Source: Gloeobacterales cyanobacterium ES-bin-313 (lineage in GTDB: Bacteria > Cyanobacteriota > Cyanobacteriia > Gloeobacterales > Gloeobacteraceae). From it: a DNA stretch of 64,000 nt. The notes beneath the pieces were generated by a model. The model did not search any database and was not told where the DNA came from. It saw only the letters and a program-made list of their open reading frames with translations. Below, piece by piece: positions 43,386-52,705 of the stretch. The stretch's first letter is position 1. Each line of letters begins with the position of its first letter. The stretch spans positions 1 through 64,000 of the forward strand of contig JACMLN010000108.1 of assembly GCA_014379585.1 (NCBI GenBank), given 5' to 3'. The translations under genes were made by a program, and so were the position numbers.

Positions 43386-46300
43386 CTAACCCTTCACGTA
43401 GCACATGGAGTAGGAGTCGCTGCGGACAACAAGCAGTTTGCGACCACCACCGCGTTGCCAGACTTGGTAGTGGAGAACGCCACCACCACAGCCACCTTTG
43501 AAGTCTTGGCTTGTCCAGCCATCCAAGGGCACATCTTCGGCTAAGTAGACTGGGCCATCGTCGTACCCAACGCCAAGTAATCCGGCGGCTTCCGTGACTT
43601 CTTGGTCGAGCATGGTTGGGCGTGCTTCGCCAAATTGGAAGGCTTGGGGTTTAGCACGTTCTAGGGTTGCAGGAATCTCAGCAAGGCCAGTTTCGGATTC
43701 CTCCTGTTTGGTCTCCATGGAGCCAATCTTGACGGGTTCGGACTCTAGCGTCCCTTCGCGGTATACGGTAATCCCCTTCAACCCATTGGCATGGGCGAAT
43801 TTGTACATTTCTTTGATCTCTTCGACTGTGGTCTCGCGGCTACAGTTGATCGTTTTGGAGATCGACGAATCGACCCACATTTGCCACTGCGCTTGCGCTA
43901 AGACGTGCCATTTCCAAGGAATTTCGCGGGAAATTCGGAAAGCCGCAGCAGCCTCAGGATTCTCTTGAGCAAAAGTCGTCGCCTGTAGCGATCCACTCTG
44001 CATGACCATTTGGGTGTCTGCTTCGCTGAGGCCAAGATCTTCAAGATAAGGGTTGAGGATCTGAACCCAATTTTGTTGGGAGCGGGAGGCATCGACGTAG
44101 ACCTGTTTCCAGATCGTCAAACCAAAGTCTGGCTCGAAAGCCCAGGAACAAGCAGCAAGTTGGGCAATCGAACCCGTCGGCGCAATCGAAAGCACCGTCG
44201 AGTTGCGACGCGGGATCTGCCGCACTGGAATTTCAAGATCGACGACTTCGTCGCCCCGATAGGTTTTGCCGTTTTCGTCAACCCACTGCTCGAAGGGATT
44301 GCCCGTGCGGACACCGGCAATATCGGGCCAAATTCCACAGGGAGTTTTCTCAGCAGCAATCTGCTCGGAAGCGCGGTAGGCGTGCTCTGCAATAAAACCA
44401 CCGACAGCATCGATCTGGCTGAGGTGTTCCTGGGAATCGTAAGGAACTCGACAGAGTTTCAACCAATCTGCCCAACCCATGATCCCAAGCCCTAACTGTC
44501 TATAGACATTGCGCACATTGTGCTTTTGGGCTTCCGTGGCAAACTCGGCCATATCTAAGACGTTGTCCAACAAGCGCACGGCAATCTCGACTGTTTTGCC
44601 GAGATCTTCCCAGTCGATGGTGGCTGTATTGCCATCGCGCTGGGCAAACTTGGACATATTCAAAGAGGCCAAGTTGCAGGCAGAGTTGGGGGGCAAATAA
44701 ATTTCGCCGCAGTTGTGTACCACCAGTCCATTGGCATCGAAGCGCGAAGGCCCAGGCACAGTGCAGTCGTACACGGCTTCTACGCCATCTGCTGTGAGCG
44801 ATTCAACCGTCGCCATAAACCGTTCGTGGCTGGTAGTGCGGGGGTACATCACCAACAATTCCCGTAATTTTGCAAGCTTATCGGGATGTTGAAAGCCGAT
44901 CAGTTCCGCAAAAAGGTGGATATTATCTTTACCAACGCTCAATTCGTAGAGCGCGCGAAAACGACGGACGATCGGCGACTTGGCAATGGTCGAGGCGATG
45001 CCCATGCGCAACAACATCCGCTGAACCGCTTCTAAAACAGAGCGGTTACTTTGGGGAAGTCGAATCTGAATGCCGTTGCTCTCATTGCCTAGGACAAACG
45101 CTTCTGCGTCAAAAAAGCCACGCAGGAAACCACGGTAGAAGTCGAAACTACCCCGTTCTACCCCAGCCAGGTTGTACTTGTTGGTGCTGGTAATCGCAAA
45201 CGACTCAGCCAAGTGCGCCAAATTGGTGGAAGTGACTACCTGGTGTTGAAGACGCTCTTGCTTGGTGCCACTCGCTTCGCGTAGAAGCGTGACAGCGTGG
45301 GCAGCCATGCCTTCGCGGGTCTCTTCCCAAAAGCGCAACACGGCTTTGGACTTGCCTTGGACTTCCACCAAGGAGCCATCGCCGACCAGCATGCCCAAGA
45401 GCCAGCCTTCTTCGCTATTTCCAGCCCCATCCCAAGCTTGCAGGCCACGGTGATCGTGGAGCATGACTTGATCCCCTGGCTGCAAATCTTCGGCGGGAAC
45501 CCACTCGGTGTACTGCCGACGGCGGGTTTGGGCGGTCACTTTCAGCACTTTGTGGTTGCCCGTTAAGCGCAGGTGGAACCCTTCTTTGGTCTTCAAACTC
45601 AGAACAGGCTTCACCCCAGTCGCAAAGAAGCCCTGTGGGGTCGTGCTAAACAACTCACCGTTGACGTAGGTGCTGTGCTGTTTGCCGATCAAGTCCCCAA
45701 CTTGGCGAGGACCATCCCCCGTGTGTACCCAGGTATCTGCTGTGACGCAGGGATTGGTGCAGGTGATAAATTCGCGGATCGGCGAACGTCTTTTGGCATT
45801 GTCGATCAGCAAAAGCCCCGGATCGGCAGTGTCGTGGGCAAATTGGGCGATTTTTTGCCAGAGGTCGTTGGCGGTGGTGTCCCCTGCTTCTAGCAGAGCA
45901 AAAAATTCGTCGTCCAGTTGCACAGAAATATTGGCGTTGTGCCAACGGCGATCCCGCTTGCCATCGGGAGAAAGATGGGTTTCTGTCCAGGCTGTGGCCA
46001 TTTCGGACTTAAGTTGGGCGAGGCGCTCATTTTTGGCTTCTGGGCTGAGGGTCGTATCCACAGACAGAATGGCAGCCGCTTCAACGAGATCTTTGGCTGT
46101 CTTGGCATCCATCACAGACTGGGTCTTGGCCTGCACAAATTCGTGGATGTCGGGGTGTTTCCAGTGCATGGAGAACAAAAAGGCTCCGCGACGGGCTTTG
46201 TTGCCTGTGGTGATCTTTTTGGAAGTCTCAGAGACCATGTCTAAAACAGCACAAGGTCCGAGGGCACGACCATCGGCGAAGGCGGAACCCTTGGGACGGA

Positions 46301-46697
46301 TATAGCCTTTTTGGCCTTCAGAACCGATATTGATGCCAACGCCACCCCGGAACTTAGTGGTTAAGACCGCGTCGGTGACGAGTTTGGCAATGTCCTGGAT
46401 ATGATCTTCGGCGGAAAGGACGAAACAGTTGAGCAAGCCACGGGTGCCATGGTCGGAGTTGGCCAAAATCGAACCGCCGGGAACCAACTTCATCGGTGCC
46501 AAGATCGAATAAAACTTCGCTTCCCATTCTTTGCGCAGCGCCTCCGTCTTTTCGGGTTGGGCGACAAAACGGGCTACCCGCCGCGCTACGTCCTCCCAAC
46601 CGCGCTCGTCGTTGATCAAATATTTCTGGAGTACTGCCCGCTGAGACTCCGAAAGAAGCATTATCTCCTCAACTGTTCCAGCTCCGTCCATTGCCAT
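43386..46697 (-). CDS. nrdJ: Adenosylcobalamin-dependent ribonucleotide reductase with intein
   Basis: The precursor is 1,103 residues: about 316 of N-extein, a 346-residue intein and about 441 of C-extein, giving a 757-residue enzyme. Landmarks are PGGSILANSDHGTRGLLNCFVLS (first redox Cys), GGVGINIG, the NP/CGEIYLPPNSACNL site holding the thiyl-radical Cys, STVLSIAPTGSIAQL and the TINCSRETTVEEI region. A C-terminal Cys pair is in GGCGGG and SMCYVKG. It reduces ribonucleotides with B12. The start is the ATG at 46697, 6 bases after AGGAGT; an upstream TTG (46712) is part of that ribosome site. Confidence 0.95.
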   Translation of the reverse strand: MAMDGAGTVEEIMLLSESQRAVLQKYLINDERGWEDVARRVARFVAQPEKTEALRKEWEAKFYSILAPMKLVPGGSILANSDHGTRGLLNCFVLSAEDHIQDIAKLVTDAVLTTKFRGGVGINIGSEGQKGYIRPKGSAFADGRALGPCAVLDMVSETSKKITTGNKARRGAFLFSMHWKHPDIHEFVQAKTQSVMDAKTAKDLVEAAAILSVDTTLSPEAKNERLAQLKSEMATAWTETHLSPDGKRDRRWHNANISVQLDDEFFALLEAGDTTANDLWQKIAQFAHDTADPGLLLIDNAKRRSPIREFITCTNPCVTADTWVHTGDGPRQVGDLIGKQHSTYVNGELFSTTPQGFFATGVKPVLSLKTKEGFHLRLTGNHKVLKVTAQTRRRQYTEWVPAEDLQPGDQVMLHDHRGLQAWDGAGNSEEGWLLGMLVGDGSLVEVQGKSKAVLRFWEETREGMAAHAVTLLREASGTKQERLQHQVVTSTNLAHLAESFAITSTNKYNLAGVERGSFDFYRGFLRGFFDAEAFVLGNESNGIQIRLPQSNRSVLEAVQRMLLRMGIASTIAKSPIVRRFRALYELSVGKDNIHLFAELIGFQHPDKLAKLRELLVMYPRTTSHERFMATVESLTADGVEAVYDCTVPGPSRFDANGLVVHNCGEIYLPPNSACNLASLNMSKFAQRDGNTATIDWEDLGKTVEIAVRLLDNVLDMAEFATEAQKHNVRNVYRQLGLGIMGWADWLKLCRVPYDSQEHLSQIDAVGGFIAEHAYRASEQIAAEKTPCGIWPDIAGVRTGNPFEQWVDENGKTYRGDEVVDLEIPVRQIPRRNSTVLSIAPTGSIAQLAACSWAFEPDFGLTIWKQVYVDASRSQQNWVQILNPYLEDLGLSEADTQMVMQSGSLQATTFAQENPEAAAAFRISREIPWKWHVLAQAQWQMWVDSSISKTINCSRETTVEEIKEMYKFAHANGLKGITVYREGTLESEPVKIGSMETKQEESETGLAEIPATLERAKPQAFQFGEARPTMLDQEVTEAAGLLGVGYDDGPVYLAEDVPLDGWTSQDFKGGCGGGVLHYQVWQRGGGRKLLVVRSDSYSMCYVKG
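44712..45749 (-). mobile_element. Intein with LAGLIDADG endonuclease domain inside nrdJ
   Basis: The 346-residue insertion starts with Cys in CVTADTWVHTGDGPR (block A) and has LTGNHKV (block B, TxxH). It continues with endonuclease blocks LLGMLVGDGSL and FLRGFFDAEAF, and ends VYDCTVPGPSRF...LVVHN before Cys+1. All splicing residues are present, so it should self-excise. Both endonuclease motifs keep an acidic residue, so homing activity is possible. The flanks TCTNP and CGEIY form a continuous reductase sequence when joined. Confidence 0.95.
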
Positions 46698-46893
46698 CTG
46701 CAGACTCCTCAAGTGCGGTGTAAACGTCGTTCAACTCCGTATCTAGTGCCAGGTAGGTAGAGACGACGCTTAATATGTTCCACATACTACCCGAAGTTTC
46801 TCTAAAAAGGGTTGCTTCGGTGACTAAATCTAGAGTTTTTTTAGCCCGAAAACGCGAAAAACGCGCTACACCTGCATTTCACGGAGTTTTTAA

Positions 46894-46922
46894 ATTGTAG
46901 CACAGATATGAATGTATGTTCA
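46894..46922 (-). promoter_or_regulatory. Candidate nrdJ promoter
   Basis: On the minus strand TGAACA (46922-46917) is separated by 17 bases from TACAAT (46899-46894), which is preceded by TGC, giving an extended -10. It points to nrdJ with a leader of about 190 bases. No cobalamin riboswitch consensus is evident in that leader, which does contain imperfect hairpins (CCGAAG...CTTCGG at 46791-46820). Confidence 0.5.
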
Positions 46923-46924
46923 TA
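46907..46924. promoter_or_regulatory. Inverted repeat over the nrdJ -35 region, LexA-like
   Basis: TATGAA and TTCATA are exact inverted repeats with a 6-base spacer. The core GAATGTATGTTC is one base from GAACNNNNGTTC and shares the TGTTC half-site with the box upstream of recA. It overlaps the -35 element, where a repressor would act. Confidence 0.35.
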
Positions 46925-47004
46925 TTCATTTCTCTTCGGCGCGAAAAGCCACGTCCTGTGCGTACGAGATTAGAATGGAGAGCAGGTATGAAAAGGAAGC
47001 TGTT

Positions 47005-47217
47005 GTGGCTTACCCCGACTTCACAAAGGAAATGAGTGGTGCAGAGGAACTAAGCGATCTGACATGGATGCCGGAAGCGGTGATCATGCTGCGCAGGATT
47101 CCTTTTTTTGCACGTTCTCAGGCCCGCCTGCGCATTGAGGAGTTAGCCCGTGCCAGCGAGGTTTACCTCATCACAGTTGAACTGGTACAGCAAGCCCGTT
47201 TGGAGTTCGGTCAATAA
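47005..47217 (+). CDS. PCP-reductase-like small protein
   Basis: From a GTG at 47005 (AAGGAAG, 5 bases before it) the product is 70 residues. The core [27 protein letters not shown]...[15 protein letters not shown] matches the C-terminal domain of the light-independent protochlorophyllide reductase B subunit. In cyanobacteria this domain also occurs as a separate small protein of unknown role, possibly linked to chlorophyll metabolism. The stop overlaps the next start as TAATG. In-frame ATGs at 46975 and 47032 are less well placed. Confidence 0.78.
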   Translation: MAYPDFTKEMSGAEELSDLTWMPEAVIMLRRIPFFARSQARLRIEELARASEVYLITVELVQQARLEFGQ

Positions 47218-47855
47218 TGAGTCTGTCTTTCTCGCTCGCAGTTCAGGAATTGCCCTTGTTCCCCTTGCCGGACGTTGTGCTTTTTCCTGGGCGACCTTTG
47301 CCGTTGCACATTTTTGAACCGCGCTACCGCATGATGATGAACACCGTGCTCGATACGGATCAACGCTTCGGGGTGTTGCTTTGGGATCCAAATACGAAGC
47401 AGCCCGCCAAAGTTGGTTGCTGCGCTGAGATCACACAGCTTGAACGCATGGCCGATGACCGGATGAATATTGTTGTCCATGGTCAGCAACGCTTTCGGGT
47501 GTTGGAGTATACCCGCCAAAAACCTTACCGAGTTGGCCTGGTTCAATGGATCGAAGATCAGCCCATCGAAAGTGATCTCACAGCTCAGACCAAAGATGCC
47601 AAGCGTCTCTTAGCAGATGTGGTGCGGCTTTCAAGCAAGCTCATGGATCGCCCAATGCAGCTACCGACACTTCCTGAGAACCCACTTGAGCTATCTTATT
47701 GGATTGGGGGCAGTTTCTACGGTGCTTCCGAAGAGCAGCAAGCCTTGTTAGAACTGCAAGACACTACCAAGCGGCTGCAACGGGAAATCGAGATTCTGCA
47801 GACGACGCTAAAGCATCTAGCGGCGCGTACTGTCCTCAAGGATGCGTTCAGCTAA
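47217..47855 (+). CDS. Lon N-terminal (LON substrate-binding) domain protein
   Basis: This 212-residue protein consists of a stand-alone LON domain: LPLFPLPDVVLFPGRPLPLHIFEPRYRMMM (near residue 10), FGVLLW, VGCCAEITQLERMADDRMNIVVHGQQRFRV and a C-terminal helical part. It lacks the ATPase and protease domains of Lon. In cyanobacteria it may bind and deliver substrates; this is not established. It is translationally coupled to the PCP-reductase-like gene and lies 9 bases before ald. Confidence 0.9.
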   Translation: MSLSFSLAVQELPLFPLPDVVLFPGRPLPLHIFEPRYRMMMNTVLDTDQRFGVLLWDPNTKQPAKVGCCAEITQLERMADDRMNIVVHGQQRFRVLEYTRQKPYRVGLVQWIEDQPIESDLTAQTKDAKRLLADVVRLSSKLMDRPMQLPTLPENPLELSYWIGGSFYGASEEQQALLELQDTTKRLQREIEILQTTLKHLAARTVLKDAFS

Positions 47856-47864
47856 GAGGCAATC

Positions 47865-48959
47865 ATGCGCATTGGCGTTCCAAAAGAAATTAAAGATCAG
47901 GAGTTTCGCGTCGGGCTGACCCCAGCGGCGGTGCGTGCTCTTAGCGACCAGAAGCACACGGTATCCATCGAAACTCTGGCAGGTCTTGGCTCTGGTTTTA
48001 CAGACGAAGACTACATCGCTGCTGGTGCCCAGATTGTGAGCACAGCAGAGGAAGTCTACGGATCACAGATGGTGGTCAAGGTCAAAGAACCGCTGTCCTC
48101 AGAGTATGGCCTGCTCCAAAAAGGCCAGATTTTGTTTACTTACTTGCATTTGGCTGCAAATCGTCCCCTAACCGAAGCACTTATGCACTCAGGAGCGCAG
48201 TGCATCGCCTACGAAACAGTCGCTCTGGGCGACGGGCGCTTGCCTTTGTTGACACCGATGAGTGCGATTGCTGGACGGCTTTCTGTGCAGTTCGGGGCAC
48301 GGTTTTTAGAAAAGCAGCAGGGTGGTCGGGGTGTGCTGTTGGGCGGAGTACCAGGTGTCTCTCCTGGTCGTGTCGCCATCTTGGGGGGTGGCATCGTCGG
48401 CACAGAAGCGGCGCGTATGGCTGTCGGCATGGGAGCCAAAGTCCAAATTCTCGATGTGAACCTAGAACGGTTGCAGTACCTCGAAGATCTGTTTGGTTCC
48501 CGCGTCGAATTGTTGTTCAGTACCCGTCAGAGCATCGAAAAGGCCGTTGCTGAAGCGGATCTACTCGTCGGTGCTGTCTTAGTGGTGGGCAAAAAAGCAC
48601 CACGCCTCGTCACCCGCGAAGTCGTGGCGACGATGCGTCCTGGTTCTGTGATCGTCGATGTGGCCGTCGATCAAGGTGGCTGCGTCGAAACCCTCAGAGC
48701 GACTTCCCATACAGCTCCGGTCTACGTCGAAGAAGGCGTTGTCCACTACGGGGTGCCAAACATGCCAGGGGCGGTGCCATGGACTGCTACCCAAGCGTTG
48801 AACAATGCGACGCTGCCCTACGTCTTAAAACTCGCAGCCTTAGGCTATCCAGGTGCAACCGATGCCGATCCAGCCCTTGCCGGCGGAATTAACGTTGCCC
48901 ACGGCCAGTTGCTCCATCCAGCCGTCCAGCAAGTCTTCCCGGATCTTTGTCATGCTTGA
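47865..48959 (+). CDS. ald: Alanine dehydrogenase
   Basis: The 364-residue product is full length. It starts with MRIGVPKEIKDQEFRVGLTP and has VKVKEPLSSEYGLL, FTYLHLA, the Rossmann motif VAILGGGIVGTEAARMAVGMGA (near residue 170), VIVDVAVDQGGC and VPNMPGAVPWTAT. It interconverts L-alanine and pyruvate plus ammonia with NAD. It is in a plus-strand run with the Lon-N gene, and its last 8 bases overlap the methyltransferase start. Confidence 0.96.
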   Translation: MRIGVPKEIKDQEFRVGLTPAAVRALSDQKHTVSIETLAGLGSGFTDEDYIAAGAQIVSTAEEVYGSQMVVKVKEPLSSEYGLLQKGQILFTYLHLAANRPLTEALMHSGAQCIAYETVALGDGRLPLLTPMSAIAGRLSVQFGARFLEKQQGGRGVLLGGVPGVSPGRVAILGGGIVGTEAARMAVGMGAKVQILDVNLERLQYLEDLFGSRVELLFSTRQSIEKAVAEADLLVGAVLVVGKKAPRLVTREVVATMRPGSVIVDVAVDQGGCVETLRATSHTAPVYVEEGVVHYGVPNMPGAVPWTATQALNNATLPYVLKLAALGYPGATDADPALAGGINVAHGQLLHPAVQQVFPDLCHA

Positions 48960-49608
48960 TCGCGTTCCCGAGCCAGAACTGATGGATTCGGCTCAGGAAG
49001 CTGAAGAGTACGACGCGATGGATCATGGCTCTGTGAACCAGGCATTCGTGAGCGATCTGCTGGCTTTGACTCCCAAGGCTGGTGTTTGGCTCGACCTCGG
49101 TACAGGGCCAGCCCATATTCCAATCCTCGTAGCCCAATCTCATCCAGAATCGGTGATCGTCGCTGCCGATGCTGCTTTGTCCATGCTAAGCGTTGCCCGT
49201 CGCAATGTCTTGACGGCAGGACTTGCCCACCGCATTCAACTGCTCCAAGTGGATGCAAAAGCTTCATCCTTGCCAGAGCAGCACTACTCCTGCATTTTTT
49301 CTAACAGTCTTGTCCATCACCTTGGCGACCCAAGCCAATTTTGGCGGCAGTGCCGTACTCTCACTGCCCCCGATGGGCTCTTGTTTGTGCGGGACCTGGC
49401 GCGCCCAGAGTTTGAGATCCAATTAGACACTTTAGTAAAGATCTATGCCGCAGAGGCGACAGCGTGCCAAAGGGGTTTATTCGCAGAATCCCTACGTTCC
49501 GCCTTTACCGTCGCTGAAATTGCCGAGCAGGCCCAGGATGCCGGACTTTTGGGTGCGGTAGTATCTATGAGTTCTGATCGTCACTGGACTCTCAGTTGGC
49601 GCGCCTAG
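48952..49608 (+). CDS. Class I SAM-dependent methyltransferase
   Basis: From the ATG at 48952 (overlapping the ald stop) the product is 218 residues. Motif I VWLDLGTGPAHIPI is near residue 44, then VIVAADAALSML, QLLQVDA and IFSNSLVHHLGDPSQF, with motif post-II APDGLLFVRDLARP. The substrate is unknown; small-molecule methylation is likely. The next gene, a glycosyltransferase, begins one base after the stop, so the two may modify one glycan or lipid. Confidence 0.85.
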   Translation: MLDRVPEPELMDSAQEAEEYDAMDHGSVNQAFVSDLLALTPKAGVWLDLGTGPAHIPILVAQSHPESVIVAADAALSMLSVARRNVLTAGLAHRIQLLQVDAKASSLPEQHYSCIFSNSLVHHLGDPSQFWRQCRTLTAPDGLLFVRDLARPEFEIQLDTLVKIYAAEATACQRGLFAESLRSAFTVAEIAEQAQDAGLLGAVVSMSSDRHWTLSWRA

Positions 49609-49609
49609 A

Positions 49610-50677
49610 ATGCCAAAACTCTGCGTCAACCTCGCCTTTTTACCCAACAGACCCACTGGACTCGGTAACTATGCGCTGAACTTGCTTCCTCACATTCCGG
49701 CAGAAGGGATCACGTTACTAAGCGCTCACCAAATTCCTGGGCATACCTGTCATTTGGTACCCGATCACCTTTCTTCAGAGCATGGGCGTTGGGGCAACCT
49801 AAAACGCCTACTGTGGTCCCAAACCCAATTGGCTGGCATTTGTAGTCGCTTAAAATCAGATTTGCTTTTTTCTCCGATCCCAGAAGCGCCTCTGGCCAGT
49901 GATTGCCGCTTCGTCGTCACTGTCCACGATCTGATCCCGCTGCGCTTTCCTGGTCCTTTTCCCTCTTTACTCACCAGCTATTTTCGATTCTTTGTCCCCG
50001 AAGTCCTGCGTAAAGCAGAGCATATTCTCTGCGACTCCCAATCGACCGCCGAAGATATCATCCAGTTTTACCGAATTTCCGAGAAGAAGATTACGTCGAT
50101 CCCCCTCGCCTATAACGCCAAGCATTTCTATCCACACCAAATCAAAACAGGGAATTATTTTCTTTACTTGGGGCGACAGGACATTTACAAAAATCTGGAG
50201 CGCATGATCGCTGCTTTTGGGCTGATAGGCAACGAGTACGAATTTTGGATCGCAGGTCCTGAGGATTCAAAACAGACTCCCCTGCTCAAAGCGCAAGTCG
50301 CTCAGTTGAAATTGGGTTCGCGTATTCGTTTTCTCGACTATGTCCCTTTTTCGGAATTGCCAGCGTTAATCGAAGGGGCGATTGCTCTCATGTTTCCGAC
50401 GCTGTGGGAAGGTTTTGGTCTGCCAGTTCTTGAAGGAATGGCCTGCGGCACGCCCGTGATTACTTCTGCCCTCTCGTCGATTCCAGAAGTGGCTGGTGAT
50501 GCAGCTCTGTTCGTCGATCCTTACTGCACTCCCGCCATTGCAGAAGCGATGGCTGCCATTGCTGAGACTCCCAACTTGCGCTCGCAACTTCGGGAGCGGG
50601 GTTTGGCTCAGGTCAAGCATTTTAGCTGGGAAAAAACTGGCCAACAGACAGCCAGCGTGCTCGCGCGCTATCTCTGA
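49610..50677 (+). CDS. Glycosyltransferase family 4 protein
   Basis: The 355-residue GT-B enzyme has N-terminal [28 protein letters not shown] (near residue 103), [13 protein letters not shown], and in the nucleotide-sugar domain [29 protein letters not shown] and the EX7E motif in [20 protein letters not shown] (near 265). It should transfer a hexose to a polysaccharide or lipid. It follows the methyltransferase by one base and ends convergent with pipX. Confidence 0.9.
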   Translation: MPKLCVNLAFLPNRPTGLGNYALNLLPHIPAEGITLLSAHQIPGHTCHLVPDHLSSEHGRWGNLKRLLWSQTQLAGICSRLKSDLLFSPIPEAPLASDCRFVVTVHDLIPLRFPGPFPSLLTSYFRFFVPEVLRKAEHILCDSQSTAEDIIQFYRISEKKITSIPLAYNAKHFYPHQIKTGNYFLYLGRQDIYKNLERMIAAFGLIGNEYEFWIAGPEDSKQTPLLKAQVAQLKLGSRIRFLDYVPFSELPALIEGAIALMFPTLWEGFGLPVLEGMACGTPVITSALSSIPEVAGDAALFVDPYCTPAIAEAMAAIAETPNLRSQLRERGLAQVKHFSWEKTGQQTASVLARYL

Positions 50678-50707
50678 GCTCCAGCTATCTGCAGAACCGC
50701 ACTTCTG

Positions 50708-50971
50708 CTAAAAGTAATGCTTCTGAAATTGCAGCAGACGTGCCAGTTCTTCACTGGGGCCTTTGATGCGCAACTGTTTGATCTGAACTTCGAGCGCGCG
50801 ACGAGCTTGATCCCGACTGACTGGCTCAAAGCGTAGTCTTTCAACCTGGGTCACCCGAAAAAAGAGTTGCTGGGTGTAGAGGGTCGAGTAAAGCGCAGCA
50901 CTGTCCGTAGTCTGACAAATCAGATACAGGAGGCCAAACATGGGGTGGGTTAGGTACTGTTCAGAATCCAT
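50708..50971 (-). CDS. pipX: PipX, P-II and NtcA interacting coactivator
   Basis: This 87-residue protein matches PipX in length and sequence. It starts with ...YLTHPMFGLLYLIC, and the tudor-like domain continues with LYSTLYTQQLFFRVT...LRFEPVSRDQARR, then C-terminal helices with GPSEELARLLQFQ. PipX binds NtcA with 2-oxoglutarate to activate nitrogen-control genes, or is sequestered by P-II. It is found essentially only in cyanobacteria. It is divergent from NAD kinase, with 73 bases between; no NtcA site (GTAN8TAC) is evident there. Confidence 0.9.
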   Translation of the reverse strand: MDSEQYLTHPMFGLLYLICQTTDSAALYSTLYTQQLFFRVTQVERLRFEPVSRDQARRALEVQIKQLRIKGPSEELARLLQFQKHYF

Positions 50972-51044
50972 CCAGCTTTCCTTTCCTTTGCCGCCTATGG
51001 GATGACCATAGCGCCTTTTACAGAGGTTATGTCAACATGGCGCT

Positions 51045-51956
51045 ATGTCAATCTTTCCCCAAGTCGTGATCGCCTATCGCAGTGGCGATGCCAAAAGCGA
51101 AGCCGAAGCCGCTCGCTGTGCCACTTTGCTCCAAAAAATCGGTTCTGATGTCTTAGTCGCCCCCTCTGGGACGGATCACAATCCCTATCCTAGTTTTATC
51201 GCTGCTACCCAGGGAAAGATCGATCTCGCCATCTCTTTGGGAGGAGACGGCTCCACCTTGGCGGCAGCGCGCCACCTTGCTGGGTTCAACGTGCCAATTT
51301 TGGCGGTGAATGTCGGTGGGCACCTCGGATTTTTAACCCAGCCCCCAGAAGTATTGCAGGACGGTGGTTGGGAAAGGTTGATCGCGCAGAACTACGTGAT
51401 CGAGGAGCGGATGATGCTCCAGGCAACTTTGGGAGGCCAACCACCCCTGCCGGAAAATCAACCATTTTTTTGCTTGAACGAGTTTTGCATAAAGCCCACC
51501 AGTGAACAGCGCCTTTCGACGATCATCTTAGAACTCTCCGTCGATGGCGAGATCGTTGACCAAGTCCACGGAGACGGATTATTGATTTCGACGCCGACGG
51601 GTTCGACCTCCTACACAGTCTCCGCCAATGGCCCGATCATCGCCCCGACCTTAGATTCGATCACGATCACCCCAATCTGTCCACTATCGCTCTCCAGTCG
51701 CGCTGTCGTTCTCCCTGCCACCGATGTCTTGGAGATCACCCCCCTTCAGGATTTGGATCGCAGCATTCGGCTTTGGGCTGATGGGGTACTTGCCTGCCCA
51801 GTCACCCTCTGCCAACCGATCCGCATCGAGAAAGCCCGTTATCCAACCAAACTGCTGATTATTGAAGAACGGCACTCCTATTTTCGGACTCTGCGCGAAA
51901 AATTGCAGTGGGCGAATACGCGGATTCGGGCAGACCGTGGAGCCTGCGCGACCTGA
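51045..51956 (+). CDS. nadK: NAD kinase
   Basis: The 303-residue product has the NAD kinase signature LAISLGGDGSTLAAARHLAG (near residue 65), VNVGGHLGFLTQ, FCLNEFCI and DGLLISTPTGSTSYTVSANGPI (near 178). It phosphorylates NAD to NADP. Cyanobacteria usually have two NAD kinases, and which one this is cannot be told. The ribosome site is weak and the N-terminus is clear from family length. Confidence 0.94.
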   Translation: MSIFPQVVIAYRSGDAKSEAEAARCATLLQKIGSDVLVAPSGTDHNPYPSFIAATQGKIDLAISLGGDGSTLAAARHLAGFNVPILAVNVGGHLGFLTQPPEVLQDGGWERLIAQNYVIEERMMLQATLGGQPPLPENQPFFCLNEFCIKPTSEQRLSTIILELSVDGEIVDQVHGDGLLISTPTGSTSYTVSANGPIIAPTLDSITITPICPLSLSSRAVVLPATDVLEITPLQDLDRSIRLWADGVLACPVTLCQPIRIEKARYPTKLLIIEERHSYFRTLREKLQWANTRIRADRGACAT

Positions 51957-51987
51957 AAAAAAGATTGAATCCTGGGAATTGGATATG

Positions 51988-52641
51988 CTAATTCTTTACG
52001 TCGGGATCGAGTACGATCCCACGGGAAATAAACTTACTCAATTGCCCCAAAGAGAAGAGCAAGAGGACAATAATCAGCAAACTGCCCATTCGGGTAAAGG
52101 CGAGGCGAGCAAGGCCGATCTGAGCCTGTTTGCGGGTCGCATTGGCTTCTTTTTGAGATTCAGCCCGTGCTGCATCGATGCGTCCCCGTGCTTGACTTGG
52201 GTCGAAGGCCGCAGGCAATCCGCCGGATTTGGCAAGTTCTTCGAGGCGATTGGATTGGCGGTCGATCTCGTCGGTGAGTTTCCCCAGTTGTTGGTCGATC
52301 TTTTCGGTCGTCTCGCTGTAGAGGCGAATGCTATCAAAAACGTAGAGCGGAATCGAAATGCCAAAAAGCACCACCATCACGGTGCAGTAGATCTGAAGTC
52401 GGCCAAGCTTTTGGGGTTTTTCTTGCATGTAAAGACCTGCACCGCTCAGGGCAGTCCCAATAAGCAGTAAGGGAGCAAAACTGATCGCATTATTGATCGT
52501 CTGGAGTTCCCAACTGGGATTGAGAAATCCGGGCGGCACAAAGGAAGCGATAACGTTGAGGAGAAATAGGCCATTTAACGCCAATCCAGTTAGCGAAAAA
52601 AAGCGTTCTAGGGGATTCCCAGCGATTAACCTTGTGAACAC
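51988..52641 (-). CDS. HpsJ-like membrane protein with coiled coil
   Basis: This 217-residue protein has three hydrophobic segments in the first half (residues about 14-37, 52-70, 82-105). A charged probable coiled coil of about 70 residues follows (SETTEKIDQQLGKLTDEIDRQ), then a fourth span near the C-terminus. The layout resembles the HpsJ family linked to polysaccharide secretion in filamentous cyanobacteria, but the match is from memory of architecture only. The start is a GTG at 52641, with AGGA 9 bases before it. It is divergent from mnmE. Confidence 0.5.
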   Translation of the reverse strand: MFTRLIAGNPLERFFSLTGLALNGLFLLNVIASFVPPGFLNPSWELQTINNAISFAPLLLIGTALSGAGLYMQEKPQKLGRLQIYCTVMVVLFGISIPLYVFDSIRLYSETTEKIDQQLGKLTDEIDRQSNRLEELAKSGGLPAAFDPSQARGRIDAARAESQKEANATRKQAQIGLARLAFTRMGSLLIIVLLLFSLGQLSKFISRGIVLDPDVKN

Positions 52642-52705
52642 AATGTTCTTTCCTACTTGTTCACCGCGATTGTAAACGACCCCAAGGGTTATCTCGGAGC
52701 CTCAA

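Larger units (their letters stand above)
46698..47004. other. Divergent gap between nrdJ and the PCP-reductase-like gene
   Basis: This 307-base stretch holds the nrdJ leader, promoter and inverted repeat listed separately. A second short palindrome TATGTTCCACATA is at 46774-46786. On the plus strand the frame upstream of the PCP-reductase-like gene is open from 46912 but shows no family similarity. I see no RNA gene. Confidence 0.4.

Noticed and set aside
46698-46893. Cobalamin riboswitch before the B12-dependent reductase
   Set aside because: I looked for the conserved B12-box and the long multi-stem leader and found only short imperfect hairpins.
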